A stretch of DNA of 64,000 nucleotides from Rheinheimera sp. (GCF_030690345.1 NZ_JAUYGV010000001.1:620001-684000); one strand, 5' to 3'; shown: positions 17,254 to 26,455, counted from the stretch's first letter. Numbers and translations: made by a program. The notes: generated by a model from the sequence alone, not told the origin.

Positions 17254-19359
17254 ATGTTACACATGCACTACGTTATGCCGGGCCGTCAATGCACCGCACT
17301 ACGCTACTCCAGCTTGAGTCTGTTACTGCTGGTCTCTTGCAGCGCTCTGTCAGAGGCCGCCAATGCACAACTGGAAGTGATTGAAGTTAAAGGGCTAAAC
17401 TGGCAAACCAGTCCGGGCGACAGCCAGCAGTTGTTGCGCGCAAAGGGCGTTGATTTCTCTGCTGCCGGAGGGGTTTCAGCCTTGCCGGTATTAAACGGCA
17501 TGATGGGCAACCGTATTAAAGTATTAATTGATGGTAGTGATATCGGCGCAGCCTGTGCCAATGAAATGAACCCGCCGCTGTCGTATATTTCCGCCAATCA
17601 GATAAATGCCGTCACAGTGGTAGCCGGTATTTCTCCGGTTAGCATGGGTGGCGATAATATCGCCGGTGTGATTAGCGTCAGCAGTTTCAACCCCGGCTTT
17701 AGCGACAGCGACAAACTTTCACATCAACGTAGTTACCTGGGCAACCGTTATCAGAGTAATGGCGACGCAGTTAATATCACTGGCGGCACAGAGTTTTCCA
17801 GTAAACAATTCAGCCTGAAATACGACGGCGCCTATAGCGATGCCAACAGCTATCGCGACGGCAACGACGATAAGGTGCCTGACACCTTGTACCGCGCGCA
17901 AAACCATCAGTTGGTTGGCGCCTGGCAGGATGGCGAAGAGCAACTGGCGGTTAAGCTTAGCCATCAGTACATTCCGTTTCAGGGCTTTGCCAACCAGTAT
18001 ATGGACATGACAGAAAACCAGAGCTTTGGTGCTACGCTGCAATATCAGCGCCCTCTGGCAGACGGTGACTTGCTGGCGCGGGTGAACTGGCAAGGCATTA
18101 AGCACGAAATGGGCTTTTTTAGCGCAGAAAAGCCCGGCACCATGCCGATGCTGACCGACAGTGACGATTACAGCTATCAGCTGCACTGGCAAACTGCAAT
18201 ATCAAACGGCAGTACGCTAAAAGTCGGCCACGAGTTTTATCAGTTCCGTTTAAACGATATCTGGCCGGCAGTGCCAGGCTCGATGATGATGGGCCCGAAC
18301 GATTACATCAATATTAATGATGGCAAACGCCGGCGTCTGGCGATTTTTGCCGAGCTTAACCAACAATTAACGGCAAAATTGCTGCTTAACTATGGCGCGC
18401 GGCTTGAGCAGGTTAGCAGCAATACCGGCGATGTGCAGGCTTACAACAACATGATGATGGGCATGATGGCGGCCGATGCAGTAGCAGCGCAGGCGTTTAA
18501 CCAGCAAGACCGCAAGCAGAGCGATACGCTGGCGGATCTGAGCTTTTCAGCCAGTTATCAGTTGGATGACGCGCAGCAACTGCAGTTTGGTCTGGCACAG
18601 AAAAACCGCGCCCCCAACCTGTATGAACGTTACAGCTGGGGCCAGGGCCAAATGGCCATCACCATGATTGGCTGGTTTGGTGACGGCAACGGCTATATCG
18701 GCGATATTAACCTGAAGCCCGAAACCGCCCGCACCCTGAGTATTGCTTATCTTTACAGCAGTGATAACACCATGCTGCAATTGCGGCCGTTTTACACCAA
18801 GGTTGCGGATTTTATCGACGTGAGCATCGCCGGCAACTTTAATACCGGCGACAACCTGCGTCACCGGCTGCAGTTTGTTAATTTAGACGCCACTTTATAT
18901 GGCATTGGAGCCAGTGGCCAATGGCTGTTAGCGTCAGACGCCCGTTTGGGTCAGTGGCAGTTGCAAGCAGAGGCCAAAGTAAACCGGGCTACTCGCGACA
19001 ATAGTAACGAGCCCCTTTACCAGCAAAGGCCATTTAATACGTCAGTTCAACTGCAACATCAGCTGGGTAAGCTGCAAACTGCACTAAAATGGCAATGGCA
19101 GGATGGCAAAAGCCGGCTGGACAGTCGCCGGCTGGAAAACCCAACCGCCAGCTACGCCTTATTGGATCTGAATAGCCAATGGCAACATAATCAGCTAACA
19201 CTGAGTTTTGGCATCAGCAACCTGCTGGATAAAGACTATGAACTGCCACTTGGCGGCGTCAATATCGCTGAATACCGCCAGGACAACAGCAACGGCTTTA
19301 GCCAACTGAAAGGTGCCGGCCGCTCGGTAAATGCCGGTATCCGTTTTAACTTTATGTAG
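17254..19359 (+). CDS. OprC-like TonB-dependent copper receptor
   Basis: A 701-residue outer-membrane receptor. A signal peptide (about residues 14-38) is followed by the plug domain, in which C101-A-N-E-M105 and the following NPPLSYIS correspond to the CxxxM copper site of Pseudomonas OprC. Several Met-rich loops occur (MMMGPND, NNMMMGMM near residue 400). The barrel closes with IRFNFM. AAGGA lies 8 bases before the ATG. A broken PepSY gene follows 13 bp downstream. Uptake of copper is inferred from the motif and would fit with cueR-copA nearby, but the gene lacks an obvious Fur box. Confidence 0.85.
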   Translation: MLHMHYVMPGRQCTALRYSSLSLLLLVSCSALSEAANAQLEVIEVKGLNWQTSPGDSQQLLRAKGVDFSAAGGVSALPVLNGMMGNRIKVLIDGSDIGAACANEMNPPLSYISANQINAVTVVAGISPVSMGGDNIAGVISVSSFNPGFSDSDKLSHQRSYLGNRYQSNGDAVNITGGTEFSSKQFSLKYDGAYSDANSYRDGNDDKVPDTLYRAQNHQLVGAWQDGEEQLAVKLSHQYIPFQGFANQYMDMTENQSFGATLQYQRPLADGDLLARVNWQGIKHEMGFFSAEKPGTMPMLTDSDDYSYQLHWQTAISNGSTLKVGHEFYQFRLNDIWPAVPGSMMMGPNDYININDGKRRRLAIFAELNQQLTAKLLLNYGARLEQVSSNTGDVQAYNNMMMGMMAADAVAAQAFNQQDRKQSDTLADLSFSASYQLDDAQQLQFGLAQKNRAPNLYERYSWGQGQMAITMIGWFGDGNGYIGDINLKPETARTLSIAYLYSSDNTMLQLRPFYTKVADFIDVSIAGNFNTGDNLRHRLQFVNLDATLYGIGASGQWLLASDARLGQWQLQAEAKVNRATRDNSNEPLYQQRPFNTSVQLQHQLGKLQTALKWQWQDGKSRLDSRRLENPTASYALLDLNSQWQHNQLTLSFGISNLLDKDYELPLGGVNIAEYRQDNSNGFSQLKGAGRSVNAGIRFNFM

Positions 19360-19372
19360 TCGAGTGGTATTT

Positions 19373-20100
19373 ATGATCAAAGCTTGTCGCTGGTTGCACA
19401 ATTGGCTGGGTTTAATCTTGGTTCTCCAGATTATATTCTGGTTTTTAAGTGGCCTCGTGATGGCGGTTATGCCTATTGAGCAAGTACGGGGGAGCATTTA
19501 CGTTTCAGTAGCACCGTAACCTGGCATACAGTATCTGTAGCGCCGGCGAGCATACTTAAACACCATAGTGCGAACGCCAGCTTAAGCCTTAGCCAGCAAC
19601 TACATATTAGCGACCAGCAACTTAGCGCAAGCCCGGTGTACCTGGTAGCAGATGATGATCAACATTACCGATACTCAGCCACTACCGGCAAACCGGTATC
19701 AAATTTAACCGAACACCAGATCCGACAACTGGCGACAGCACAATACCTTGGGCAAGGCCAATTGCAAAAGGTACAGTTATTACAGCAACTGCCACAGGAA
19801 GTTAAAAATCTGACCGCACCGCTTTGGATAGTGCAATTTAACGATGCCAATAACACCAGCTTTTATCTGGACCCGGCAACAGGCTTGGTACAACGGGTAA
19901 GAACCAACGGCTGGCGTGTGTTCGACTTTTTCTGGATGCTGCACATTATGGATTATCAGGATCGCAGTAACTTTAATAACCCGCTGCTTATCGCCACCGC
20001 CGCAGCATCCTTGCTGTTTACCCTAAGCGGTTTGGCATTATTATGGCAACGCTTTAAACCGGCCCGACGTCGTTCACGCCTGGCCGGTTTACCGGACTAA
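19373..20100 (+). pseudogene. PepSY membrane protein, frameshifted
   Basis: The N-terminal part (MIKACRWLHNWLGLILVLQ…MPIEQVRG) contains the usual first helix of PepSY-associated membrane proteins but hits a stop at 19517. Shifting frame at the G5 run 19488-19492 restores a continuous protein (EHLRFSSTVTWHT…) through the PepSY-like domain and a last helix to the stop at 20100. One G appears to be missing. Proteins of this type sit next to TonB receptors and are thought to help metal reduction or release in the periplasm. It could be a true pseudogene, a phase-variable tract or a sequencing error. Confidence 0.8.
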
Positions 20101-20119
20101 CGGAGCATTCACGACCTTA

Positions 20120-20758
20120 TTAATACGCCACACTAAAGCGTTTATTCAGATGTTGCGGTTGCTCGGCTTCATCCAGCATTGCCGCGGCATAATCACCGTT
20201 AGCAATACGGCTTTTACCTGCGCTGTCGGTAAGTAAATTATCTAACCCCAGCCGGAAGCTGCCGGTTTTATCGCCCGGAAAAATCTCTGCCGCCGGTGAT
20301 AAAAAGCTCCAATTCAGCACATTTTGTCCGCGTAGCTGCTGCAGTACCTCTGCCGCACCTTCGGCGGTAGCGCGATATTCCGCCGGAAAATCCGGGCTAT
20401 CCAGTAAGCGGCTGCCATCGGGGAGCATTAATGTTGCCGCACCACCAACTACCAGCAAACGGCCTACCTTGCCTGCCGTTGCCGCGGTAAATACCGAATT
20501 AAACGCCTGTAAATAGTAGCCCTTTACGTCTTGCTGCGCGTGGCCGCTAAAGGCACTGATCACCACCGCCTTGCCATTAAGCAGTTTGGTTAACGCCGGC
20601 GTATCGTTAATATCCAGCCCTACCACCGTTAAGCCCGCTTTAGCCGCTATGCGCTCCGGCCGGTTTACCACTGCCGTTACAGTGTGGCCACGGCTTAGTG
20701 CCTCGGCAGTAATGGCCGAGCCGATAAAACCTGATGCTCCTAAAATAACTAATTCCAT
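20120..20758 (-). CDS. NAD(P)-dependent SDR-type oxidoreductase (NmrA-like)
   Basis: A 212-residue cytoplasmic protein of the atypical short-chain dehydrogenase group. The nucleotide-binding motif GASGFIGS occurs at residues 7-14, with a basic VNRPERI segment after the second strand that suggests NADP(H). The substrate is unknown. The ATG at 20758 is preferred over one further upstream because GAGGAAAATAGG lies before it. It is divergent from the LysR gene at 20876, which probably controls it. Confidence 0.82.
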   Translation of the reverse strand: MELVILGASGFIGSAITAEALSRGHTVTAVVNRPERIAAKAGLTVVGLDINDTPALTKLLNGKAVVISAFSGHAQQDVKGYYLQAFNSVFTAATAGKVGRLLVVGGAATLMLPDGSRLLDSPDFPAEYRATAEGAAEVLQQLRGQNVLNWSFLSPAAEIFPGDKTGSFRLGLDNLLTDSAGKSRIANGDYAAAMLDEAEQPQHLNKRFSVAY

Positions 20759-20875
20759 CCTATTTTCCTCACAAGGTTGCTGTCTGAACAATTAATGTGC
20801 AGGCATTATCGCGGCTCGATTAACACAGAAAAATAGCTTAATATTAAAATCACTGTTTAATAAATTAAAACAATC

Positions 20876-21790
20876 ATGCCAAATCAAGCGGATTTAAATA
20901 GCCTGCAGCTGGTGCAGCGTTTACAGCAGGCCGGCAGCTTTACCGCCGCAGCTGAACAACTGGGCTGTAGCAAAACTACTATTAGCCTGCAGTTAAAAGC
21001 GCTGGAGCAGCAACTGGGCGTGGCGCTGTTTCGCCGCACCACACGCCAGCTCAGCTTAACCCGCGCCGGCGAGCAGCTGCTGCGCGACTGCCTGCCGCTG
21101 CTCGACGAGCTGCAACAAGCGCTACAGCAATTGCAAAGCAGCGACAAGGTATTGCAGGGCAAGCTGGTGCTAAGCGCACCGGAAGATTACACCAACCGCG
21201 TACTGGCCACTGCCGTAGTGGCCTTTATGGCACTGCATCCGGCCTTAGAGGTAGAGTTTCGCAGCAGCGATCTGGTAAAAGATTTAATCAAAGAAGGTAT
21301 CGATTTAAGCATTCGCGCCGGTTGGTTAAAAGACTCCGGCCAGCATGCCCGTAAGCTCGGCAATTTTGAGCAATGGCTGCTGGCCGCCCCGGCCTATCTG
21401 GCCCAAGCCGGTATACCGCAGCAACCGGCCGATTTAGCCAGCCAGCGCTTTATCGCCTTTACGCCGCTTAGCCAACCGCAGCAGTGGACTTTTAGCCAAA
21501 CCAACCCGCACACCGGGGCCAAACAGCAAGTTAGCCAGTATTTGCCGGCCGCGCTTAAAACCAGCTCTACCCAAACCATTACAGCCTTAATGCTGGCCGG
21601 TGCCGGCATGGGCATACTGCCCGACTACAGCGCCCGCGATCTGGTAAGCAGCGGGCAGTTAGTCCGGCTACTGCCCGACTGGAGCTTAGCGCAAGCCGGT
21701 ATTTACGCGGTATACCCACCAGGCCGCTTTCGCCCGGCACGGGTAACCGCCTTTGTTGATTTTTTGCAGCAGTATCAGCAGTTGGTTTGA
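20876..21790 (+). CDS. LysR-family regulator next to the SDR gene
   Basis: A 304-residue LysR regulator with helix-turn-helix at residues 8-65 (SFTAAAEQLGCSKTTISLQLKALEQQLG) and an effector domain from about 90. The pattern resembles the AaeR/DsdC-like group often found opposite oxidoreductase genes. The 117-bp promoter region shared with the SDR gene contains a 10-bp palindrome, TTAATATTAA, at 20838-20847. The inducer is unknown. Confidence 0.85.
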   Translation: MPNQADLNSLQLVQRLQQAGSFTAAAEQLGCSKTTISLQLKALEQQLGVALFRRTTRQLSLTRAGEQLLRDCLPLLDELQQALQQLQSSDKVLQGKLVLSAPEDYTNRVLATAVVAFMALHPALEVEFRSSDLVKDLIKEGIDLSIRAGWLKDSGQHARKLGNFEQWLLAAPAYLAQAGIPQQPADLASQRFIAFTPLSQPQQWTFSQTNPHTGAKQQVSQYLPAALKTSSTQTITALMLAGAGMGILPDYSARDLVSSGQLVRLLPDWSLAQAGIYAVYPPGRFRPARVTAFVDFLQQYQQLV

Positions 21791-21829
21791 GATAATTAAA
21801 TAGGGTGCGTCCCTAATAATTCTAATAAT

Positions 21830-22933
21830 TTACTGCGTTGCCAATCGTTGTGAAAAAAATGGCAGCATAACCTCCAGAGTACGAGCCGGTAGTTGATTCA
21901 TATGCCGCCCTCTGTGAGTGGTGTAAACATGCTCGATACCTGCTGCTGTAAGCTCGCGGTGAAAATGCTCACAGCCTCTGACAATCCATTGAAACTCATC
22001 GTTTATTCCGCAGTCGAGGCCAATACCATTTAATGACTTTAACTGCGGTTTAAATTCAATAATTTTGCGCTGAACATCGCCAAAACCTGCATTCCATTTG
22101 GCCATTATTGTTTCATCAACCACCAGCGTGTTATTAACGACAGTATAGGGATATTCAAAATACGGCGGTGTAAGTATTGGCGCAAAGGCCATGCCATAGG
22201 CAATATCAAAAGCACTGCGGTTGTTGCTCAGGCTAGCTAGTGCCTCTTGCGCTGGCATTTGTTTAATGCCGGATAGCGAAGCAATAAAGCGTTTAATGTG
22301 GGCTTGCGTATCAAATATTTGCGTATCAAGCATGCCGCTACTGTCTACTAACCCTGGTGCCATTGCAAAGACGGAACCAAAAATATCGGCATGCCGCATG
22401 GCTAAATTAAGCGCGCCAAAACCGCCCATAGAATGCCCCGCTATACCGCGAGCCTCTGGCTTGGCTAAGGTGCGATAGTTGGCATCAACGTAGTTAACCA
22501 CATCGTTAAACATAAACTCTGCCCAGTTGCCAGTGACGGCTGAATCAACAAAAAAACTGCCGCGATAACGATTCACGCCGGAAATAATCACCACTATAGC
22601 GGGTTGAAGTGTTTTAAAGCTGTTGTCAAAATCGGCTTGCACCTCTACACCCGTTATAGCGTCGGTGCCGAATCCCGGCAGAAAATAAATAACCGGCAGT
22701 GCAGTGTCAGCAGTGAAATAAGCGGCCGGAAGATATACCCACAGCTCGCGTTGAGCAGGCTCGCCAATGATATTGCCGGCCAAGGCAGGAGCGGTAATAG
22801 TGACAGCAGTAAAACTAGATGTTGCAGCTGAGCTGGCAAATGATGGGTCGGGGCCGGATGCCTGTGCTTTGCCAGCCAATGCCATGGCTAACATCATGGC
22901 AAAAGTAACGATTAACCCTACTGGATTGTGCAT
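21830..22933 (-). CDS. Secreted esterase (esterase D-like alpha/beta hydrolase)
   Basis: A 367-residue protein with a signal peptide of about 25 residues ending near AQA. The fold fits the putative-esterase family (PF00756 type): GHSMGGFGAL carries the nucleophilic serine, and THRGRHMNQLP near the C-terminus probably supplies the catalytic histidine. Likely substrates are esters in the periplasm, but none can be named. It is divergent from the LysR gene at 23033 and shares with it the ATAC-N7-GTAT sites. Base composition is somewhat lower in GC than its neighbours. Confidence 0.82.
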   Translation of the reverse strand: MHNPVGLIVTFAMMLAMALAGKAQASGPDPSFASSAATSSFTAVTITAPALAGNIIGEPAQRELWVYLPAAYFTADTALPVIYFLPGFGTDAITGVEVQADFDNSFKTLQPAIVVIISGVNRYRGSFFVDSAVTGNWAEFMFNDVVNYVDANYRTLAKPEARGIAGHSMGGFGALNLAMRHADIFGSVFAMAPGLVDSSGMLDTQIFDTQAHIKRFIASLSGIKQMPAQEALASLSNNRSAFDIAYGMAFAPILTPPYFEYPYTVVNNTLVVDETIMAKWNAGFGDVQRKIIEFKPQLKSLNGIGLDCGINDEFQWIVRGCEHFHRELTAAGIEHVYTTHRGRHMNQLPARTLEVMLPFFSQRLATQ

Positions 22934-23005
22934 AAGAATTATGACCTTAGTTGGTTTGTTAACTGATTCGGTATTGAAACTAAGCGGTTTTTCTCATAGT
23001 GTCTA

Positions 23006-23034
23006 ATACTCTTTTCGTGATACCTTTTCGGTAT
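23006..23034. promoter_or_regulatory. Tandem ATAC-N7-GTAT-type LysR sites
   Basis: ATACCTTTTCGGTAT (23020-23034) fits the BenM/CatM consensus ATAC-N7-GTAT exactly. A weaker copy ATAC-N7-GTGA lies at 23006-23020, 14 bp away. The perfect site overlaps the ATG of the LysR gene (23033), which suggests autorepression together with control of the divergent esterase. Confidence 0.65.
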
Positions 23035-23926
23035 GAATAAATCTATTGATCTTCGCCAGTTCCGCTATTTTGTTGCACTAGCTGAAGAGTTACATTTCGG
23101 CAGAGCAGCAAAACGGTTACATATTTCCCAGCCGCCATTGACGCGGCAAATTCGACAGCTTGAAGATCATCTCGGTGTTGGGCTCTTTATACGCAGTTCT
23201 ACCGGAGTAGAACTGTCAGCTGCCGGCATGGCTTTTTTGCCGGAAGTTAAACGGACATTGAAACAGGCTGAAAAAGCGGTTGCCGCGGCGCAGGCATTAC
23301 GAATGCAAGACGCCGGGCGCTTTGTTGTCGGCTACACAACGGTGTTTGACCCTGCAGACATACCCGAGGTGCTGGATGATTTGAGGGCATGCTATCCGCA
23401 GTGGAAAATAAGCCCGAGCCTGAAGCATTCTATCCGTTTGGTTCAAGATTTAAAAAATGGCGTCATAGATGCGGCATTCATCACCCTGCATACCCACGCA
23501 GAAGGTTTAATATCAGAAACTATTTTTAATCAGCCATTGGTGCTGGCATTATCCTCCAACCACAGGTTAGCGCGGAAACGGAAAATACGCGCTGCTGATA
23601 TTTGTGGCGAGTCGATGTTTTGGTTTAAGCGCCAGTTAAACCCCGGTTATTACGATTACTGCAGCGCTTTTTTTGCTCAGCTAGGTTTTACTTTCAACCT
23701 CATTCCGGAGCCTGCAGACCATCACATGCTGTTGGCTGCGATTGCTGAAGGGCGTGGCATGGCGTTTATGTCGACATCGCTACAAAAAGTGAAACGTGAA
23801 GGCGTGGTTTTCAGGCCACTTGATAATGAATTTAGTGGCCTTTCTATGGGCATTGCGCTGGTTTATCCGGAACAGAATAAATCGCCTGTACTAAAAAAAT
23901 TTATTGAACTGGTTAGGAATCGTTAA
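23033..23926 (+). CDS. LysR-family regulator, BenM/CatM-like DNA-binding domain
   Basis: A 297-residue LysR protein whose N-terminus (IDLRQFRYFVALAEELHFGRAAKRLHISQPPLTRQIRQLE) is of the BenM/CatM/CbnR type, and the matching ATAC-N7-GTAT operator is present over its own start. The effector domain runs from about residue 92. Its target should be the divergent esterase and perhaps the gene that once followed it, of which only a PhzF-like N-terminus is left. The stop overlaps the ATG of that remnant. Confidence 0.87.
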   Translation: MNKSIDLRQFRYFVALAEELHFGRAAKRLHISQPPLTRQIRQLEDHLGVGLFIRSSTGVELSAAGMAFLPEVKRTLKQAEKAVAAAQALRMQDAGRFVVGYTTVFDPADIPEVLDDLRACYPQWKISPSLKHSIRLVQDLKNGVIDAAFITLHTHAEGLISETIFNQPLVLALSSNHRLARKRKIRAADICGESMFWFKRQLNPGYYDYCSAFFAQLGFTFNLIPEPADHHMLLAAIAEGRGMAFMSTSLQKVKREGVVFRPLDNEFSGLSMGIALVYPEQNKSPVLKKFIELVRNR

Positions 23927-23980
23927 TGGACGTAAATATTTACCAGGTTGATTCGTTTACCTATCAGGTGTTTAAGGAGC
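23926..23980 (+). pseudogene. Truncated PhzF-family gene start
   Basis: The ATG at 23926 overlaps the LysR stop (TAATG) and starts MDVNIYQVDSFTYQVF, a close match to the PhzF-family N-terminus (…YxVDAFTxxxFxGNPA). The similarity ends after about 16 residues, where the GNPA motif should follow, and the sequence runs into the end of the convergent MFS gene. The rest of the gene is gone. The call rests on a short but characteristic motif. Confidence 0.5.
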
Positions 23981-23990
23981 ACAAAATCAA

Positions 23991-25205
23991 TTACTGCGTG
24001 CCGCTACGGCGCATATCCGGCAGCCATACTGCCAGCATGCCCAGCAGTGGTAACCAGGCGCACAGCTTAAAGATATAAGTAATGCTGGTGGCGTCGGCCA
24101 CTATGCCCAGCACTGCAGCGGCAATGCCGCTAAAGCCAAACATCATGCCGTAAAAAATCCCCGAGATCATACCGATATTGCGCGGTACCAACTCCTGCGC
24201 AAACACAATAATGGCCGAAAACGCCGACGACATCACCAAACCTATCAGCACTGTTAGCACCGCAGCGCCAAACAGGTTGCTATAGGGTAACAACAAGGTA
24301 AGCGGTGCTGCGCCTAAAATAGACACCCAGATCACCGGCTTGCGACCTATTCTGTCGCCTACCGGACCGCCTATTACGGTGCCCACCGCCACTGATGCCA
24401 GAAACAGAAATAAAAATAACTGCGAGTCGCCAACCGACACGGCAAACTTTTCAATCAGATAAAAGGTATAAAAATTACTCAGGCAGGTCATATACACATA
24501 CTTGGACAATACCAGCAGCGCCAACACCAGCAATGCCTGTTTGGTTTGCCGGGGCGATAAACCGTTGTCCGCAACTACACTGCTGCGTTTGGCCGCCGTG
24601 GCATGTGAGGCAATAACCCAACGGCTAACGCGCTGCAACACAATAATGCCGATAATGGCAAACAAACAAAACCAGCCTATGCTGCCCTGCCCGCGCGGAA
24701 TAATAATCACGGCGGCTAATAAAGGCCCCAGTGCCGAACCGGCATTGCCGCCGACCTGAAACACCGCCTGCGCCAGGCCATAGCGGCCGCCGGATGCCAT
24801 ACGCGCCACTCTTGACGCCTCAGGGTGAAAGGTGGATGAGCCCAGGCCAATCATCGCAGATGCCAGCAGCAACATGGCAAAGCTGTCTACCTGGCTTAGC
24901 ATAACCAGCCCCAGCAGCGTAAATACCATGCCAAGCGGTAATAACCAGGGCTTGGGGTGTTTATCGGTATAGAAGCCTATGGCCGGTTGTAATAACGACG
25001 CGGTAATTTGAAAAATCAGCGTGATCAGGCCAATCTGGGCAAAACTCAGCAGATATTGCTGTTTTAGCATCGGATAAATAGCCGGCAAAACCGCCTGGAT
25101 CAGATCGTTTAGCAAATGCACAAAACTGACAGCCCCTACAACGGGTAAAGCCAATGCTGCAGGTGCAACTGCAACAGATGCAGCAGCCTTAGTAACGCTT
25201 GTCAT
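23991..25205 (-). CDS. MFS efflux pump, fosmidomycin-resistance (Fsr) family
   Basis: A 404-residue 12-helix major facilitator. The segment SFVHLLNDLIQAVLPAIYPML, the GFYTDKHPKPW loop and GLGSSTFHPEASRVA are typical of the Fsr group, which exports fosmidomycin and related compounds. The start at 25205 has GGAG upstream; an earlier ATG in frame lacks one. It is a single-gene unit convergent with the PhzF remnant and appears to mark the breakpoint that truncated it. Confidence 0.88.
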   Translation of the reverse strand: MTSVTKAAASVAVAPAALALPVVGAVSFVHLLNDLIQAVLPAIYPMLKQQYLLSFAQIGLITLIFQITASLLQPAIGFYTDKHPKPWLLPLGMVFTLLGLVMLSQVDSFAMLLLASAMIGLGSSTFHPEASRVARMASGGRYGLAQAVFQVGGNAGSALGPLLAAVIIIPRGQGSIGWFCLFAIIGIIVLQRVSRWVIASHATAAKRSSVVADNGLSPRQTKQALLVLALLVLSKYVYMTCLSNFYTFYLIEKFAVSVGDSQLFLFLFLASVAVGTVIGGPVGDRIGRKPVIWVSILGAAPLTLLLPYSNLFGAAVLTVLIGLVMSSAFSAIIVFAQELVPRNIGMISGIFYGMMFGFSGIAAAVLGIVADATSITYIFKLCAWLPLLGMLAVWLPDMRRSGTQ

Positions 25206-25347
25206 AATTCTCCGGCGCCGGATAAACGAAAAAGGCGGCAAGTATATACTATCGGAACATTAGCAATACACGGCCAGCGCCGGTTGGCCGCTTGGCTGCG
25301 ACATGTACCACAGTACCCGGAAAACATCTGCATGCGGCTGCTCATAA

Positions 25348-25370
25348 CCGGGCTGGCTTAAACTGCCCGG
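25348..25370 (-). terminator. Hairpin downstream of the TlpA-like gene
   Basis: Arms CCGGGC / GCCCGG around an 11-base loop lie 13 bp beyond the stop of the TlpA-like gene. The following T-run is poor. Confidence 0.4.
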
Positions 25371-25382
25371 CTTTAATCTGGC

Positions 25383-26321
25383 TTATTTTGCTTGTTTTAA
25401 CTGCTGCAACACGGCGGCAGGATCAGTAAAATCGCTGATTTCGGTTAATACCATGCCGTCTTTTACTTTTAACAACGCCGGGATATTGCGCACATTAAAG
25501 TGCTGAAACAACACGCCCTGGCTGTCAATGTTGAACGGGATTGCCATCTTGTACTGCGCGTTAAACTCCGCAAGGGCGCTATCGTCGGTCCACAGATGAT
25601 TAACAATGCCCATCCAGCCGGCGTCTGTTGCTTTGGCAGCTAAGGCATTAAGCCCTTGTTGCGCAGTTTTGCAATGCGCAGCCATAGCGGGCCGTGATTC
25701 AGCCAGATACCAGTCACACCAGGTAGCAGTAAAAAACAGGTAATGCTCGCCTTGCAGATACGGCGCTGTGAAACGTTGTTGCTCGGCACTGCTGATATTG
25801 TCTGAACTTGCCACCGGTAATTGCTGCCCTTGTGCCAGGCGCTGCACCAGACCATCCAGTGCTTTGTCAGATTCATGGCTGCTATACACCTGCTGACCGG
25901 CGCTATTCAGTAACACTGAATAGGGCGTGCCCACTAAGCCCAGGGTGCCGGCAAGCTGGCCGCTGGTATCCAGCCAAACCGGCATGGTTAAACCAAAGCG
26001 TTGTATAACAGCAGCGATTTCTTCTGCTTTCTCGTTGATATCAATGTTTACCGCAACAAAATTTACCTTGTCACCATAAGCTTGATATAACGCCTGAAAA
26101 TGCGGCATTTGTTCGATACAGGGCTGGCACCAGGTGGCCCAAAGTTTGATATACAGCGGTTTATCCGCCGCTAATGTGCTCAGGTTTATGGCTGACGCAG
26201 CCGGAAATGTTTCCAGTTCAATCAGCTTTAAATCGGCTGATGCCGCAATGGCAGGCTGAATAAACCCCTGGCAAAAAATCAGCAGCCAGGAAAACACTAG
26301 CAAGCAGGCAAACTTAGACAT
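25383..26321 (-). CDS. Two-domain TlpA-like thioredoxin protein
   Basis: A 312-residue exported protein (signal peptide to about residue 27). The first domain is a TlpA/ResA-type thioredoxin with active site WATWCQPC and a cis-proline VGTPYSVLL, expected to reduce or exchange disulfides in the periplasm. The second half repeats the fold (FTATWCDWY…NIPALLKV) but the second active-site cysteine is replaced by Tyr, so it cannot do normal CxxC chemistry. It is a single-gene unit. Two-domain proteins of this kind may bind mixed-disulfide partners; this is inference. Confidence 0.83.
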   Translation of the reverse strand: MSKFACLLVFSWLLIFCQGFIQPAIAASADLKLIELETFPAASAINLSTLAADKPLYIKLWATWCQPCIEQMPHFQALYQAYGDKVNFVAVNIDINEKAEEIAAVIQRFGLTMPVWLDTSGQLAGTLGLVGTPYSVLLNSAGQQVYSSHESDKALDGLVQRLAQGQQLPVASSDNISSAEQQRFTAPYLQGEHYLFFTATWCDWYLAESRPAMAAHCKTAQQGLNALAAKATDAGWMGIVNHLWTDDSALAEFNAQYKMAIPFNIDSQGVLFQHFNVRNIPALLKVKDGMVLTEISDFTDPAAVLQQLKQAK

Positions 26322-26365
26322 TTTTAACTCCTTTTTATTTGACGCTAAAGATGCTAACTGCGGCG

Positions 26366-26455
26366 TTATGCCGCGTATTGTAAAATTGCGACAACTATTA
26401 GGAGAACAGCTGTTATTGGGACAGGCATTGCAGCAAAGTAAGTTTTTAAACCCAT
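26366..26455 (-). CDS. Possible small membrane peptide
   Basis: A 29-codon frame starts at 26455 and gives a short amphipathic N-terminus followed by one hydrophobic helix (PITAVLLIVVAILQYAA). It lies just downstream of the CGNR regulator. The ribosome-binding site is weak (GGCGGCGAT), and the longer frame reading into the regulator is a shadow. This is only a possibility. Confidence 0.22.
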   Translation of the reverse strand: MGLKTYFAAMPVPITAVLLIVVAILQYAA

